Below are positions 1 to 11,347 of a stretch of 64,000 nt of DNA, piece by piece. The notes beneath the pieces were generated by a model. The model was not told the DNA's origin, did no database searches, and saw only the letters and a program-made list of their open reading frames with translations. The stretch lies in NCBI RefSeq assembly GCF_003363155.1, contig NZ_QRBE01000001.1:496001-560000 (forward strand). The letters are read 5' to 3'. This DNA is from Dyella monticola. GTDB taxonomy: Bacteria; Pseudomonadota; Gammaproteobacteria; Xanthomonadales; Rhodanobacteraceae. The position numbers and the translations under genes were made by a program. The first letter of the stretch is position 1; the number at the start of each line of letters is the position of its first letter.

Positions 1-1
1 C

Positions 2-91
2 AACCTTGGTGTGAAGACGGCCGATACGTCGGCGCAGGTTGCACCAGATCCAACTCAGCAAGCCGGACCTGTATCAACCACCGTGCACTGA
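2..91 (+). CDS. C-terminal end of an unidentified protein (partial, runs off the left edge)
   Basis: An open frame enters from the left edge and ends at TGA (89-91). The 29 visible residues are polar and rich in Gln, Pro, Thr and Ala (ending QQAGPVSTTVH), like a disordered C-terminal tail. Nothing identifies the family. It converges with the thioredoxin gene ending at 273. It could be a chance open frame, so confidence is low. Confidence 0.3.
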   Translation, partial: NLGVKTADTSAQVAPDPTQQAGPVSTTVH

Positions 92-272
92 CCGAAAAAG
101 GCGTTTGGCGCATCGCCTATTGCAGGCGGCTTCGAGCCAGCTGATCGGGTGCGGACCATGGATATTGGTCCGCGGCCTCCCCGAACCCTCTTCGCAAGGG
201 AGAGGGATCGGGTCAGATGTATAGGAGCGTGTTCCCCAGTGCGAGTCGGTGGGGCCGACCGCTTGCGCGAAC
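92..272. other. Intergenic region without a recognisable gene
   Basis: This lies between the partial frame ending at 91 and the end of the thioredoxin gene. It holds a small stem (CCCTC near 187, GAGGG near 207) of a kind that recurs as dispersed intergenic repeats in xanthomonads. No T-rich terminator is obvious. Confidence 0.3.
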
Positions 273-1151
273 TTAAAACAGCAACGACGCCATGCGGCGG
301 CGATAGCGCCCCACCAGCTCTGCATCGTCCAGGGTATTGAAGGCGGCCAGCAGGCGCTTCTTTGCCTGGCCGTCGTTCCAGTCACGCGCTTTTTCCAGAA
401 TGAGCAACCAGTGCTCCAGGCCTGCGGCGGGGTCATCGCCGAGCAGCAGGCGTACGCCCAGCAGATCGTGCGCTTCCCAATCGTGCGCATTGGCGTGAAT
501 GCGCTGTTGCAGCACGTCCATGGCCGGCGTGCCTTCGAGCGAGCGGGCGAGGTCGAGTTGGCTGCGCAGGCGCACAGCGCGTGAATCGGTGGACAGGTTG
601 GCGGGCAGGGCGTTGAGTTCGGCTTCGGCGGCGGCCGCGTGTCCGGCTTGTGCCAGTGCAACGGCCAGATCGAGCTTCAATTCCAGGCGATCCGGTTCGG
701 CGGCAATGTCTTGCTGCAGGCGATTGATGGCCTGCTCGGGCGATTCGGGGGGGAGCTCGTCTTCGAGTTGTTCATCGACATCGCCTTCCAGCGGCTGAAT
801 ATGGCGGGACAGGAACTGACGTAGCTGCCCTTCCGGCAGGGCACCGGCAAACCCGTCGAGAATTTGACCGTCTTTCACCAGGATAACGGTGGGAATGCTG
901 CGGATGCCGAAGACGCCGGCCAGCTCCTGGTTTTTATCGACGTCGACCTTGCCTAGCCGGAACGCGCCGTTGTACTCGGTGGCAAGCTTTTCCAGCAGCG
1001 GGCCCAACGACTTGCACGGGCCGCACCAGGTGGCCCAGAAATCTACCAGCACGGGCGTGGTGAGCGAGGCCTGCAGTACGTCGGTCTCGAAATTCTCCTG
1101 GTCGACCTCAAAAATGTGCGGGGAGACAGCGGCGTTCACAGTAGGCTCCAT
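273..1151 (-). CDS. cnoX: Thioredoxin-TPR co-chaperone (CnoX/YbbN family)
   Basis: 292 aa. The N-terminal thioredoxin domain (about residues 12-118) carries WCGPC with Cys43 and Cys46, followed by the cis-Pro segment SIPTVILV. The C-terminal half (about 140-290) is helical, TPR-like and Ala/Leu rich, as in YbbN. In E. coli this protein (chaperedoxin) protects substrates from oxidation and passes them to GroEL or DnaK. E. coli YbbN lacks the full CxxC, whereas this protein keeps it, so it may also act as a disulfide reductase. There is no signal peptide, so it is cytoplasmic. It is divergent from the pqi operon. Confidence 0.85.
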   Translation of the reverse strand: MEPTVNAAVSPHIFEVDQENFETDVLQASLTTPVLVDFWATWCGPCKSLGPLLEKLATEYNGAFRLGKVDVDKNQELAGVFGIRSIPTVILVKDGQILDGFAGALPEGQLRQFLSRHIQPLEGDVDEQLEDELPPESPEQAINRLQQDIAAEPDRLELKLDLAVALAQAGHAAAAEAELNALPANLSTDSRAVRLRSQLDLARSLEGTPAMDVLQQRIHANAHDWEAHDLLGVRLLLGDDPAAGLEHWLLILEKARDWNDGQAKKRLLAAFNTLDDAELVGRYRRRMASLLF

Positions 1152-1234
1152 CAGGATTATCCCAAGCAGATCGGGGCTTTCGGCAGCATATCAAGGACGC
1201 GCATGAGCCTTAAGGATTTGCGAGAATCGCAAGT

Positions 1235-1885
1235 ATGAGCACCACACCGCCAGCCGCCATCGAGTACACGCAGAAGGCACCCACGCCGGCGCTGCTCATT
1301 TGCGAGCATTGCGACACCGTATACCGGCGCCGCCCGCTCAGGCGGGGTGATGTCGCGCGCTGCGCCCGTTGCCATGCGGTGCTGGAGCGGCACCAGCCGA
1401 TCAGCCTCAATGCGATGTTCGCGTTGGTGGTGACGGTGATGGTGGTGTTCTTGCAGGCGAATGTGTGGCCCATCATCACGCTGGCGCTCAATGGCCAGCA
1501 GATTCACGCCACGCTGTGGGCCATCATCATCATGATGTGGAAGGAGCATTCGCAGCTGGTGGCGGTACTGGCGGCGGCCACGCTGTTTTTCTTTCCGTTG
1601 TGCAAGATGGGAATACTCGGCTGGCTGTTGATCTTTGGCCGCAAGGGACGTCGCGCGCCGGGCTTCGCGCGGTTGATGGTGGTGCTGCATTACATCGGGC
1701 CGTGGACGATGAGCGAGGTGTTCGTGCTTGGTGTGCTGGTGTCGATCGTGAAGGCGCACATGTATTTCGATGTGTCAGCCGATGCAGGCGTGTTCGCATA
1801 TGCCGCGCTGGCGGTGCTGATTACCGTTTTTGCGGGCATCGACGTGCGCCAGTTGTGGGACAAGATTCCCGCAGGCTCTGCATGA
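1235..1885 (+). CDS. pqiA: PqiA-domain membrane protein, first copy
   Basis: 216 aa. A rubredoxin-like knuckle with two CxxC pairs (CEHC near 28, CARC near 48) precedes about four hydrophobic segments, the PqiA domain layout. E. coli PqiA and YebS have two such domains in one chain; here the two halves are separate genes. With PqiB and PqiC, the family forms an inner-membrane-to-periplasm lipid transport system. The stop overlaps the next start by 4 nt (1882-1885), so translation is probably coupled. Confidence 0.85.
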   Translation: MSTTPPAAIEYTQKAPTPALLICEHCDTVYRRRPLRRGDVARCARCHAVLERHQPISLNAMFALVVTVMVVFLQANVWPIITLALNGQQIHATLWAIIIMMWKEHSQLVAVLAAATLFFFPLCKMGILGWLLIFGRKGRRAPGFARLMVVLHYIGPWTMSEVFVLGVLVSIVKAHMYFDVSADAGVFAYAALAVLITVFAGIDVRQLWDKIPAGSA

Positions 1886-2505
1886 GCGCGTTGCCGCGGG
1901 CACACGAGTTGGGGCTGATCAGCTGCCATGTGTGTGGCCAGGTGTGTCGCGATACGCAGGTGGAGCATGCCGCCTGCCCGCGCTGTGGCAGCGCGCTGCA
2001 TCGGCGCAAGCCTTACAGTTGCGCGCGCACATGGGCGCTGTTGATCGCCGCGTTCATCTTCTACATTCCCGCCAATGTGCTGCCGATCATGCGCACGGTC
2101 AGCCTGGGCGATGTGGATGACAACACGATCCTCAGTGGCGTGATCGAGCTATGGGTGAAGGGTTCGCCGGATCTGGCAGTGATCGTCTTCACGGCCAGTA
2201 TCCTGGTGCCGATGACGAAATTCCTGGTGATCGGTACGCTCTTGCTTAGCGCGCATCGTGGTACCAGTTGGGCGCGTCGGCAGCGGGCCATGCTCTATCG
2301 ACTGGTGGAATTCGTCGGTTATTGGTCCATGCTGGATGTTTTCGTGGTGTCATTGCTGACGGCGCTGGTGCAGTTCGGTTTCTTCAGCCAGGTGGAGCCG
2401 CTGCCGGGCGTGGTGTATTTCGGCCTCACGGTGGTGCTTACCATGCTGGCCTCGATGAGTTTCGACCCCCGTTTGATTTGGGATTGCCAGGACGACGATG
2501 ACTGA
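1882..2505 (+). CDS. pqiA: PqiA-domain membrane protein, second copy
   Basis: 207 aa, starting at the ATG that overlaps the previous stop. It has two CxxC pairs (CHVC near 15, CPRC near 32) and about four transmembrane segments. It matches the second domain of E. coli PqiA/YebS. Its end overlaps the pqiB start at 2498 by 8 nt, so genes 1235 to 4791 form one tightly packed operon. The reading frame also stays open upstream to 1369, but that part is a shadow of the first copy. Confidence 0.85.
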   Translation: MSALPRAHELGLISCHVCGQVCRDTQVEHAACPRCGSALHRRKPYSCARTWALLIAAFIFYIPANVLPIMRTVSLGDVDDNTILSGVIELWVKGSPDLAVIVFTASILVPMTKFLVIGTLLLSAHRGTSWARRQRAMLYRLVEFVGYWSMLDVFVVSLLTALVQFGFFSQVEPLPGVVYFGLTVVLTMLASMSFDPRLIWDCQDDDD

Positions 2506-4180
2506 CCAGAACAACCCCAACCTGGGCGGCGACCTGCCCGAGCCGGTGGTGCGGCATCGCCGCGTCAGCGCCTCATGGATCTGGCTGGTGCCGGCGGTAG
2601 CGGCGCTGGTGGGCCTGTCGCTGGTGGTCAGCGCGTGGATACAACGCGGGCCCACGCTCACCCTCAGTTTTCAGACGGCGCAAGGCCTGGAATCGGGCAA
2701 GACCGTGGTGAAGTACAAGGATGTCGTGATCGGCAAGGTCACCAACATTCGTCTGAGCCAGGATCATAGCAAGGTGATCGTGAGGGTGGACCTGGAGAAG
2801 AGTGCCGAAGATATCGCCGTGGCGGACTCGCGCTTCTGGGTGGTGCGTCCGCGTATCGGGCTAGGCGGAGTGTCGGGTATCGATACGTTGCTGTCGGGCT
2901 CGTTCATCGGTGTGGACGTGGGCAAATCTTCGCAGCCGCAGACGGATTTCGTCGGGCTGGAGAGTCCGCCTTCGGTCACGCATGATTCGCGCGGCAAGAG
3001 TTTCACCTTGCACGCTGGCGATCTGGGCTCGCTGGATATCGGCTCGCCAGTGTATTTCCGTCGTTTGCAGGTCGGGCGCGTTGCATCGTACAAGCTCAAC
3101 GACGACGGCAAGGGTGTCTCGGTGCAGGTGTTCGTCGACAGCCCCTACGACAAATTCGTGACTAACGAATCGCGCTTCTGGAACGCCAGTGGCGTGGATG
3201 TATCGCTGACTGCCGACGGCCTCAAGCTCAATACGCAATCACTTGCCACCGTGCTGGCGGGCGGCGTGGCGTTCCTCGATGCACCAGGTCCGCATCAAGA
3301 CGAAAAACCTGCTGCGGAGGAGACCAACTTCACGCTGTTCGACACGCAAGCCAATGCCATGGCGCCGCCGGATGGTGAGGGTCATTACATCCGCATGCGC
3401 TTCGATCAACCGTTACGCGGCCTGACGGTGGGTGCGGCGGTGGAGTTCCGCGGCATCAACTTCGGCAATGTCGTATCCATCCATATGGATTACGACGAGA
3501 AGACCGGCAAATTCCCGCTCTACGTGGGCGCCATTGTGTATCCGGATCGCCTCGGCCACGCGCACGAAAAACTGGAAGCGATCGCCAAGTCCAAGGGCGA
3601 CAACGCAGACATGTCCCACCTGGTGGGTGAATTGGTGGCGCGGGGCCTGCGTGCCGAGGCCAAGGTGGGCAACTTGCTCACCGGGCAGCTGTACATTTCG
3701 CTGGATATCGTACCCAGCGCGCCGAAGGTGGCGTTCAACCCGGATGCGCGTCCGCTGGATATTCCCACTGTGCCGGGCAACTTCGACAAGCTGCAGGAAC
3801 AGATCATGCAGATCGTCGACAAGATACAGAAGATTCCGTTCGACGCTATCGGCAACAACCTCAATCACACGCTGGTGGATCTGGACGGCACTATCAAGCA
3901 ACTCAATGGCAACGTGTTGCCGGACCTTCGCAATACGCTCAAAGGTGCTAATCAGACCTTCGGTGTGGCGAACAACGCGCTGTCGCCCGATTCGCCATTG
4001 CAGCAGAACCTTGCCGGCACGCTGGAGGAACTGCAGCGCATGGCCCGTTCGTTGCGTACGCTCACCGATTACTTGAATACGCAGCCCAGCGCATTGATTC
4101 GCGGGCGCGCCAAGGACGCGCCGCCGCAAACCGTAACGCCGCCCGCGCCTCAGCCGCAGCAAGGGAGCAGCCATCCATGA
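2498..4180 (+). CDS. pqiB: MCE-domain lipid transport protein PqiB
   Basis: 560 aa, close to E. coli PqiB (546). A single N-terminal transmembrane helix (about residues 27-47, WIWLVPAVAALVGLSLVV) is followed by three MCE/MlaD repeats beginning near 55, 168 and 290, then a helical C-terminal region (about 420-535) that in PqiB forms a needle-like coiled coil. PqiB oligomers build a hydrophobic tunnel across the periplasm. The short Pro/Gln-rich tail is probably disordered. Overlapping starts with both neighbours indicate coupled synthesis. Confidence 0.92.
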   Translation: MTDQNNPNLGGDLPEPVVRHRRVSASWIWLVPAVAALVGLSLVVSAWIQRGPTLTLSFQTAQGLESGKTVVKYKDVVIGKVTNIRLSQDHSKVIVRVDLEKSAEDIAVADSRFWVVRPRIGLGGVSGIDTLLSGSFIGVDVGKSSQPQTDFVGLESPPSVTHDSRGKSFTLHAGDLGSLDIGSPVYFRRLQVGRVASYKLNDDGKGVSVQVFVDSPYDKFVTNESRFWNASGVDVSLTADGLKLNTQSLATVLAGGVAFLDAPGPHQDEKPAAEETNFTLFDTQANAMAPPDGEGHYIRMRFDQPLRGLTVGAAVEFRGINFGNVVSIHMDYDEKTGKFPLYVGAIVYPDRLGHAHEKLEAIAKSKGDNADMSHLVGELVARGLRAEAKVGNLLTGQLYISLDIVPSAPKVAFNPDARPLDIPTVPGNFDKLQEQIMQIVDKIQKIPFDAIGNNLNHTLVDLDGTIKQLNGNVLPDLRNTLKGANQTFGVANNALSPDSPLQQNLAGTLEELQRMARSLRTLTDYLNTQPSALIRGRAKDAPPQTVTPPAPQPQQGSSHP

Positions 4181-4791
4181 TCCACATGCGACACCTGATC
4201 GCGACACTGGGCGCAGCAGCGCTGGCGGCCTGCGCGTCGGCGCCCGTGCAGTACTACACGCTGATCCCCGCACCTGACAGCACGCAAACCGAAAACGCTG
4301 CGCCACCGGCGAATTTCCAATTCGAGCTGATGCCGGTGGGCGTGCCCGCGCAGGATGACGTGCCGCAGTTGGTGGTGCGTCAGGGCGGGCAATCGGTCGC
4401 CTTGCTCAATGGGCAGCGCTGGGTGGCGCCCTTGGCGGACGAGGTGCGGGGTGCGCTGGCGGTCGAGCTGGCGCGGCGCATGCATGCGCCCGATATCAGC
4501 AGCGGGGTGCCTGCCACAGGCAAACCGGTGTTGCGCATCAAAGTCGACCTGCGCCGATTCGACTCCTCGCCCGGCAACTACGCGCTGATCGACGCCACTT
4601 GGACGGTGCGCGAGCTCCGCAGCCAGGCCGTGCTCACCTGCACCAGCCGCATCAGCGAAAGCGTGGGGCAGGGATATGGGGACGTGGTCGCCGGACACCA
4701 GCAGGCGCTCTACACGTTAGCCGGGCAGATCGCCAGCGTGGCGCCGGCCATGGCCGAAGGAAGCGTACCGGCGACTTGCCCGGCTCCGTAA
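4177..4791 (+). CDS. pqiC: PqiC-type outer-membrane lipoprotein (ABC transport auxiliary family)
   Basis: 204 aa. The N-terminus has a lipoprotein signal ending in LAAC with lipidated Cys19, then the PqiC/YmbA-type fold, recognised by YYTLIP just after the Cys. PqiC anchors the distal end of the PqiB tunnel at the outer membrane. The start overlaps the pqiB stop by 4 nt; Met4 is an alternative start. It is the last gene of the operon. Confidence 0.85.
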   Translation: MIHMRHLIATLGAAALAACASAPVQYYTLIPAPDSTQTENAAPPANFQFELMPVGVPAQDDVPQLVVRQGGQSVALLNGQRWVAPLADEVRGALAVELARRMHAPDISSGVPATGKPVLRIKVDLRRFDSSPGNYALIDATWTVRELRSQAVLTCTSRISESVGQGYGDVVAGHQQALYTLAGQIASVAPAMAEGSVPATCPAP

Positions 4792-4997
4792 ATCACTCCG
4801 TCCCCTGCTTGCAGGGGAGGGGCGGCGCGGGGTGGCCCGAGCTTGCGACGGGGTTGGCTTCATCTCGACCATCCCCACTGCACCGGGCGCGGGAGTATGC
4901 GCACCCGGCCGATCCAAGAAACACCCCATTTCTGCTAGTCTGCCGCGTTCCATGCAGCGCATTGGCGACGGAAGCCCGCGCTGCCGCATACGCATAA

Positions 4998-7642
<2,645 letters not shown>

Positions 7643-7643
<1 letters not shown>

Positions 7644-7909
7644 GAGCCTGTTTTGGGTTTCGGCGTGGCCCGCGCCGGGACTGTTTGCCTGATGGGCAAG
7701 GAGGAACGAAGGCGTGTATGTCGATACACAACTGAGTGAGGACGCAGCTCGGCGGGCAAACAGTCCTGGCCCTTCGGGTTGTCACGGTGCGTTCGCCATG
7801 CGACAGCGCGCGGCTTGGCTTGCCAGCCAGGCAAGCGCTGCGCCACGCTCTGCTACTTGGCGAACGCACCGTGACAACGCGGGCTACGCCGAAACCCTAA
7901 ACAGGCTCT
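7643..7909. repeat. 267-bp nested inverted-repeat element filling the leuS-lptE gap
   Basis: Outer arms 7643-7674 and 7878-7909 are complementary over 32 nt with two mismatches. Between them lie two further stems side by side: 7674-7689 with 7755-7770 (16 nt, one wobble) and 7778-7798 with 7858-7878 (21 nt, perfect). The second encloses another hairpin (CAGCGC 7804-7809 with GCGCTG 7835-7840; GCTTGCC 7818-7824 with GGCAAGC 7830-7836). The first encloses GTGTA/TACAC near 7713-7728. As RNA this folds into a closed three-way junction. It carries no transposase. Short open frames inside it look like artefacts of the structure. Confidence 0.85.
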
Positions 7910-7916
7910 CAACTTC

Positions 7917-8504
7917 ATGAATCGCATGCTGAAACCGTTCGTGCTGCTGTCCGTGCTCGCCCTTGCGGCCTGCGGCTTCCACCTGCGCGGCAGCGCGGCG
8001 CTGCCACAGGGCATGCAGCGCGTGCACCTCACAGTGGGCGGCGGCGGCGATTTCCAACGCAAGCTGGCGCGCGCCTTGCTCGCGTCCAACGTGACGCTGG
8101 AAGACAAGAGCGGCCCCGGCATCGCCGAACTGCACGTACCGGCGCAGAACTTCACCGTGCAGATGCTTACCGTGAACGGTGCTGCGCAAGTCACGGAATT
8201 CGCCGTGCGCTTCCATGTGGTGTTTACCGCTACTGATCCTTCGGGCAAGCTCATCGCGCCGAGCCAGTCCATCGATCTGCAGCGTGAGTACAGCTACGAC
8301 GCCAGCCAGCCGGTGGGCACGCAATCGCAGATGGAGCAAATCCAGGGCAGCCTGATCGACGATGCCATCCAGGCCGTGCTGTTCCGCTTGCAGGCCATTG
8401 CCAAGAACGGCGAAAAGGCGGCTGCGAACGCGGTCGGCCCGCTGCCGGCCAACGCCAGCACGGTGCAGGCACCGCCGCAGTATTCGCCGCAGATCGATGA
8501 TTGA
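7917..8504 (+). CDS. lptE: LPS-assembly lipoprotein LptE
   Basis: 195 aa. The lipoprotein signal ends in LAAC (lipidated Cys19), followed by GFHLRG, the typical start of mature LptE/RlpB. LptE plugs the LptD barrel and helps insert LPS in the outer membrane. The C-terminus (about 165-195) is an Ala/Pro-rich tail. The ATG lies only 7 nt after the nested repeat and no Shine-Dalgarno is visible; Met4 is an alternative start. Followed after 6 nt by holA. Confidence 0.9.
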   Translation: MNRMLKPFVLLSVLALAACGFHLRGSAALPQGMQRVHLTVGGGGDFQRKLARALLASNVTLEDKSGPGIAELHVPAQNFTVQMLTVNGAAQVTEFAVRFHVVFTATDPSGKLIAPSQSIDLQREYSYDASQPVGTQSQMEQIQGSLIDDAIQAVLFRLQAIAKNGEKAAANAVGPLPANASTVQAPPQYSPQIDD

Positions 8505-8510
8505 CCGCCC

Positions 8511-9521
8511 ATGCCGCTCAACCACGCACAGTGGCAGAAGGGGCTGGTCGCAGATAGCCTGAAACCCGTCTATCTGCTGGCCGGCGAAGAACTGCTGGTG
8601 CTGGAAGCCGCCGATGCCTTGCGCGCCCAGGCGCGCAAACTCGGCTACAGCGAGCGCCAGGTGCTGGATGTCGGCGCGCATTTCGATTGGGATGACCTGG
8701 CGCGCTCGGCCGCCGGCATGTCGCTGTTTGCCACTCGCCGTCTACTCGATCTACGCCTGCCGACAGGCAGGCCCGGTACGGAAGGCGCCAAGGCCATCGT
8801 CGAGTTTTGCGCCAATCCGCCCCCGGATGTGAGCTTGCTGATCACCGCCGTGGAATGGAGCAGCAAGCACGAGGGCGCGTGGACCAAGCAACTCGACGGT
8901 GCCGGCTGCATGGTGGTCTTCAATGCGCCACGCCCGAACGAATGGGGCGCGTGGATCGGCGCGCGCCTGGCTTCGCGCGGACTCACCGCTACTCCCGACG
9001 CCATGGCGCTGCTGGCCGAGCGCGTGGAAGGCAATCTGCTGGCCGCGGCGCAGGAGATCGACAAGCTTGTCGTGCTGCACGGGCAAGGCAAGATCGATGC
9101 CGCCGAAATGGAACACTTGGTGGCCGACAGCGCGCGTTATGACGCTTTCAAGCTTACCGATGCCGCACTTGGTGGCGATGGCGCGCGTGCGCTGCGCGTT
9201 CTCGATGGCCTGCGCGATGAGGGTGATGAACTCATCGCGCTGATGGGCTGGCTGGTCAATCAGTTGCAGCTTGCCTTGCGCTTGGCCAATGCCCACGACT
9301 TCGCCGCGCAGGCGCGCGCCGAGCGTTTGTGGCCAGCACGCGAGCAGCTCTTTCGCAAGGCACTACGCCGTGCACCGCGCGAGCACTGGATGCAATGCCT
9401 GGCGCGCGCCGCGCGTATTGATCGCATCGCCAAAGGGCGCGAAAGCGGCGATGCGTGGCTGGAAACGCAACGATTGATCGCGGTCATCGCCGAGCCCCGT
9501 GCCGCACAGGCGCTGGTGTAA
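8511..9521 (+). CDS. holA: DNA polymerase III subunit delta
   Basis: 336 aa, similar to E. coli HolA (343). The delta subunit opens the beta clamp within the clamp loader. The N-terminal RecA-like fold is recognisable from VYLLAGEELLVLEAADALR (about 18-36), with the helical collar region at the C-terminus. The lptE-holA-nadD order is standard in gammaproteobacteria and supports the assignment. Confidence 0.93.
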   Translation: MPLNHAQWQKGLVADSLKPVYLLAGEELLVLEAADALRAQARKLGYSERQVLDVGAHFDWDDLARSAAGMSLFATRRLLDLRLPTGRPGTEGAKAIVEFCANPPPDVSLLITAVEWSSKHEGAWTKQLDGAGCMVVFNAPRPNEWGAWIGARLASRGLTATPDAMALLAERVEGNLLAAAQEIDKLVVLHGQGKIDAAEMEHLVADSARYDAFKLTDAALGGDGARALRVLDGLRDEGDELIALMGWLVNQLQLALRLANAHDFAAQARAERLWPAREQLFRKALRRAPREHWMQCLARAARIDRIAKGRESGDAWLETQRLIAVIAEPRAAQALV

Positions 9522-9537
9522 ACGAGACACATACCTC

Positions 9538-10182
9538 ATGAAACCGCTAGCCCTCTTCGGCGGCACCTTCGATCCCATTCATATCGGTCATCTCAGCGTC
9601 GCCTGGGAAGCTTCCGAACTGCTCGATGCGGAAGTGCGTTTGATGCCGGCAAACGTGCCGCCGCATCGCCCGCCGCCCACGGCCAGCGCGACGCAACGCG
9701 TGGACATGCTGCGTGCTGCGTTGCGCTGGCAGTCACGGCTTACGCTCGACACGCGCGAACTCGAGCGCGGCGGCCCTTCCTACACCGTCGACACGCTTGA
9801 TGAATTTCGCCGCGAGTTTCCCGATCGTTCGTTGATGTTGCTGTTGGGCGCCGACGCCTTTGCAGGGTTACGCAGCTGGCATCGCTGGCGCGAATTGTTC
9901 AACGTTGCGCATCTTGGCGTGATCAACCGTCCTGGTATCGAAGCGTGCATTCCGGTGGAATTGGAGCGCGCGGTAGCGTCGCGACGGACGGATGATCCGC
10001 AGGTCATTCGCACGCAGCCTGCGGGCCGTGTGATCGAATTGGCGGTGACGCCGCTGGAAGTATCTGCCACGCGGATTCGCGACTTGCTCGCCGCAGGAAG
10101 GGATCCGCGGTATTTGTTGCCGGCGGGATTGTTCGAGGATCCGGCGTTGCTGGCGCCGTATCGGTTGGGGCCGGTGGGTTGA
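9538..10182 (+). CDS. nadD: Nicotinate-nucleotide adenylyltransferase
   Basis: 214 aa. It adenylates nicotinate mononucleotide in NAD synthesis. The nucleotidyltransferase signature GGTFDPIHIGHL is near residues 7-18, and the C-terminal VSATRIRDLL matches the family's ISSTxxR motif. The start chosen is the ATG at 9538, directly before the conserved strand; an in-frame upstream codon at 9499 would extend it into holA. In related genomes rsfS usually follows, but here it lies 5.4 kb away. Confidence 0.95.
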   Translation: MKPLALFGGTFDPIHIGHLSVAWEASELLDAEVRLMPANVPPHRPPPTASATQRVDMLRAALRWQSRLTLDTRELERGGPSYTVDTLDEFRREFPDRSLMLLLGADAFAGLRSWHRWRELFNVAHLGVINRPGIEACIPVELERAVASRRTDDPQVIRTQPAGRVIELAVTPLEVSATRIRDLLAAGRDPRYLLPAGLFEDPALLAPYRLGPVG

Positions 10183-10195
10183 GTTGTATTGCTTT

Positions 10196-10216
10196 ACAAG
10201 GCCCGCGGGGGCTTTC
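10196..10216. terminator. Possible bidirectional terminator hairpin after nadD
   Basis: The near-palindrome AAGGCCCGCGGGGGCTTT (10198-10215) ends in a short T run on the + strand and an A run in front, so it could terminate nadD and, in the other direction, the toxin cassette. One mismatch interrupts the stem. Confidence 0.4.
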
Positions 10217-10277
10217 TCACTCGAACGCTTTTGGATCTTCTTTTCGCAGAACGCATTGCACGCTAATAGGACACCCC

Positions 10278-10793
10278 TCAAGGCCTTTGAGACGTGCTTG
10301 TGTAAATCACTGTCCACCACTTGCCAATCAGGTTACCAAGCCATGCCAGGGAGCTTGAGGCAAGTAGAGATGCAAACAAGGCAAGATTGAAGAGAACGTC
10401 ATACGCTTGGTCGATCGTATCGATCAAGCCATGGCGCCCGAGAATTTTAAATATCTGCAACTTAAGAAAATGGCCGTCATGCGTAAGAAACATCGTTGCG
10501 GAAAAGATCGCAAACGTCATCGCAGCCACTGTAATTACGTTCAATATGAATACGCATAAGCGACTGATGTCCCGACGGTGGCTGTGATTGGGAGGGCTGG
10601 TGGTTCTATACCCCATTAAAAAGAAGGCCAGGATTGAAGATATGGTCAGTGACGCAAAACCATAAAGAATGGTCGCAAATGGTAGAAGGGTGGCTGGTGC
10701 TGGGCCAAGATAATCTAACATCGTGGACGTAAATAGCACGGTCCCAATAATCGCCAGCATCACGGATGTGACGTACGGGGTAAATGACATCAC
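10278..10793 (-). CDS. Four-helix membrane protein, candidate immunity protein of the adjacent DUF2778 toxin
   Basis: 171 aa, family not recognised. Four hydrophobic segments are visible at about residues 5-28, 34-61, 79-103 and 132-153, with a polar loop (SPPNHSHRRD) between the second and third. It starts at 10793 and overlaps the end of the toxin gene by 4 nt (10790-10793), the usual layout of an effector and its immunity gene. Base composition is clearly more AT-rich than nadD or msrB. Inference: an inner-membrane protein protecting the cell from a periplasm-acting L,D-transpeptidase-like toxin. Confidence 0.6.
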   Translation of the reverse strand: MMSFTPYVTSVMLAIIGTVLFTSTMLDYLGPAPATLLPFATILYGFASLTISSILAFFLMGYRTTSPPNHSHRRDISRLCVFILNVITVAAMTFAIFSATMFLTHDGHFLKLQIFKILGRHGLIDTIDQAYDVLFNLALFASLLASSSLAWLGNLIGKWWTVIYTSTSQRP

Positions 10794-11344
10794 AATGTAA
10801 CTTCTATAAAGCCGTAAGCCAACATGGCCTGCCCGGGCACCGGAAGGTCTGGTGATCTTGAGCGTAAATATCTCTCAATTTGCTCGAAGTCATAACCGTT
10901 TGTAATGGTGATGCAGCCTTCGCTGATGCCCCAAAATCCTGCCGGATGCAGCCTAAAGTTTTGGCGTTTCACTCCCTTGATGGTTACGCTGTCACCACTT
11001 ACGCTATTCCATAGCGCGAACCACTTTGTTCGATCAACACCGGAATACGCGGGATAGGTCGTATCCTTTAACCATCCCAGCTTGCCACCGGACTGTCTGT
11101 CGACAATGTAATAAATGCCCAATGGCAGCGGCCCCACACCTTCCTTGTTGGTTGACTTGAAATCGTTTCTGGCGCTGCCGCTGCCGGAAAATGCTGGAAT
11201 CCGCCCGACTGGATGACATTGTAAATAAGATACATAAGAGCCGTTAAGGCGGAAGCTCCACATTGCGGGAGCTTGCCGCAGATTGGGCAGTTGCCCAGTC
11301 CATGTATCGACGTTATAGGATGGCGCCATGTTTAACGGCCCCAT
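10790..11344 (-). CDS. DUF2778 / Tlde1-like L,D-transpeptidase toxin (probable type VI effector)
   Basis: 184 aa. The DUF2778 hallmarks are present: GPLPLGIYYIVDR (71-83), then the catalytic-type stretch LHPAGFWGISEGCI with His133, Ser141 and Cys144. Known Tlde1 proteins are type VI effectors that cut or exchange D-amino acids on peptidoglycan tetrapeptides in the target periplasm. There is no signal peptide, as expected for a type VI cargo. The ATG at 11344 follows two in-frame TGA codons; Met6 at 11329 is an alternative start, and neither has a good Shine-Dalgarno. Low GC and the lack of T6SS genes nearby suggest an orphan, acquired cassette. Confidence 0.75.
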   Translation of the reverse strand: MGPLNMAPSYNVDTWTGQLPNLRQAPAMWSFRLNGSYVSYLQCHPVGRIPAFSGSGSARNDFKSTNKEGVGPLPLGIYYIVDRQSGGKLGWLKDTTYPAYSGVDRTKWFALWNSVSGDSVTIKGVKRQNFRLHPAGFWGISEGCITITNGYDFEQIERYLRSRSPDLPVPGQAMLAYGFIEVTL

Positions 11345-11347
11345 TCA

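Noticed and set aside
7714-7920. 68-codon frame inside the nested repeat (MYVDTQLSEDAARR...)
   Set aside because: It coincides with the stems of the repeat element, lacks a ribosome site and has no family likeness. Similar frames look like repeated-DNA artefacts.
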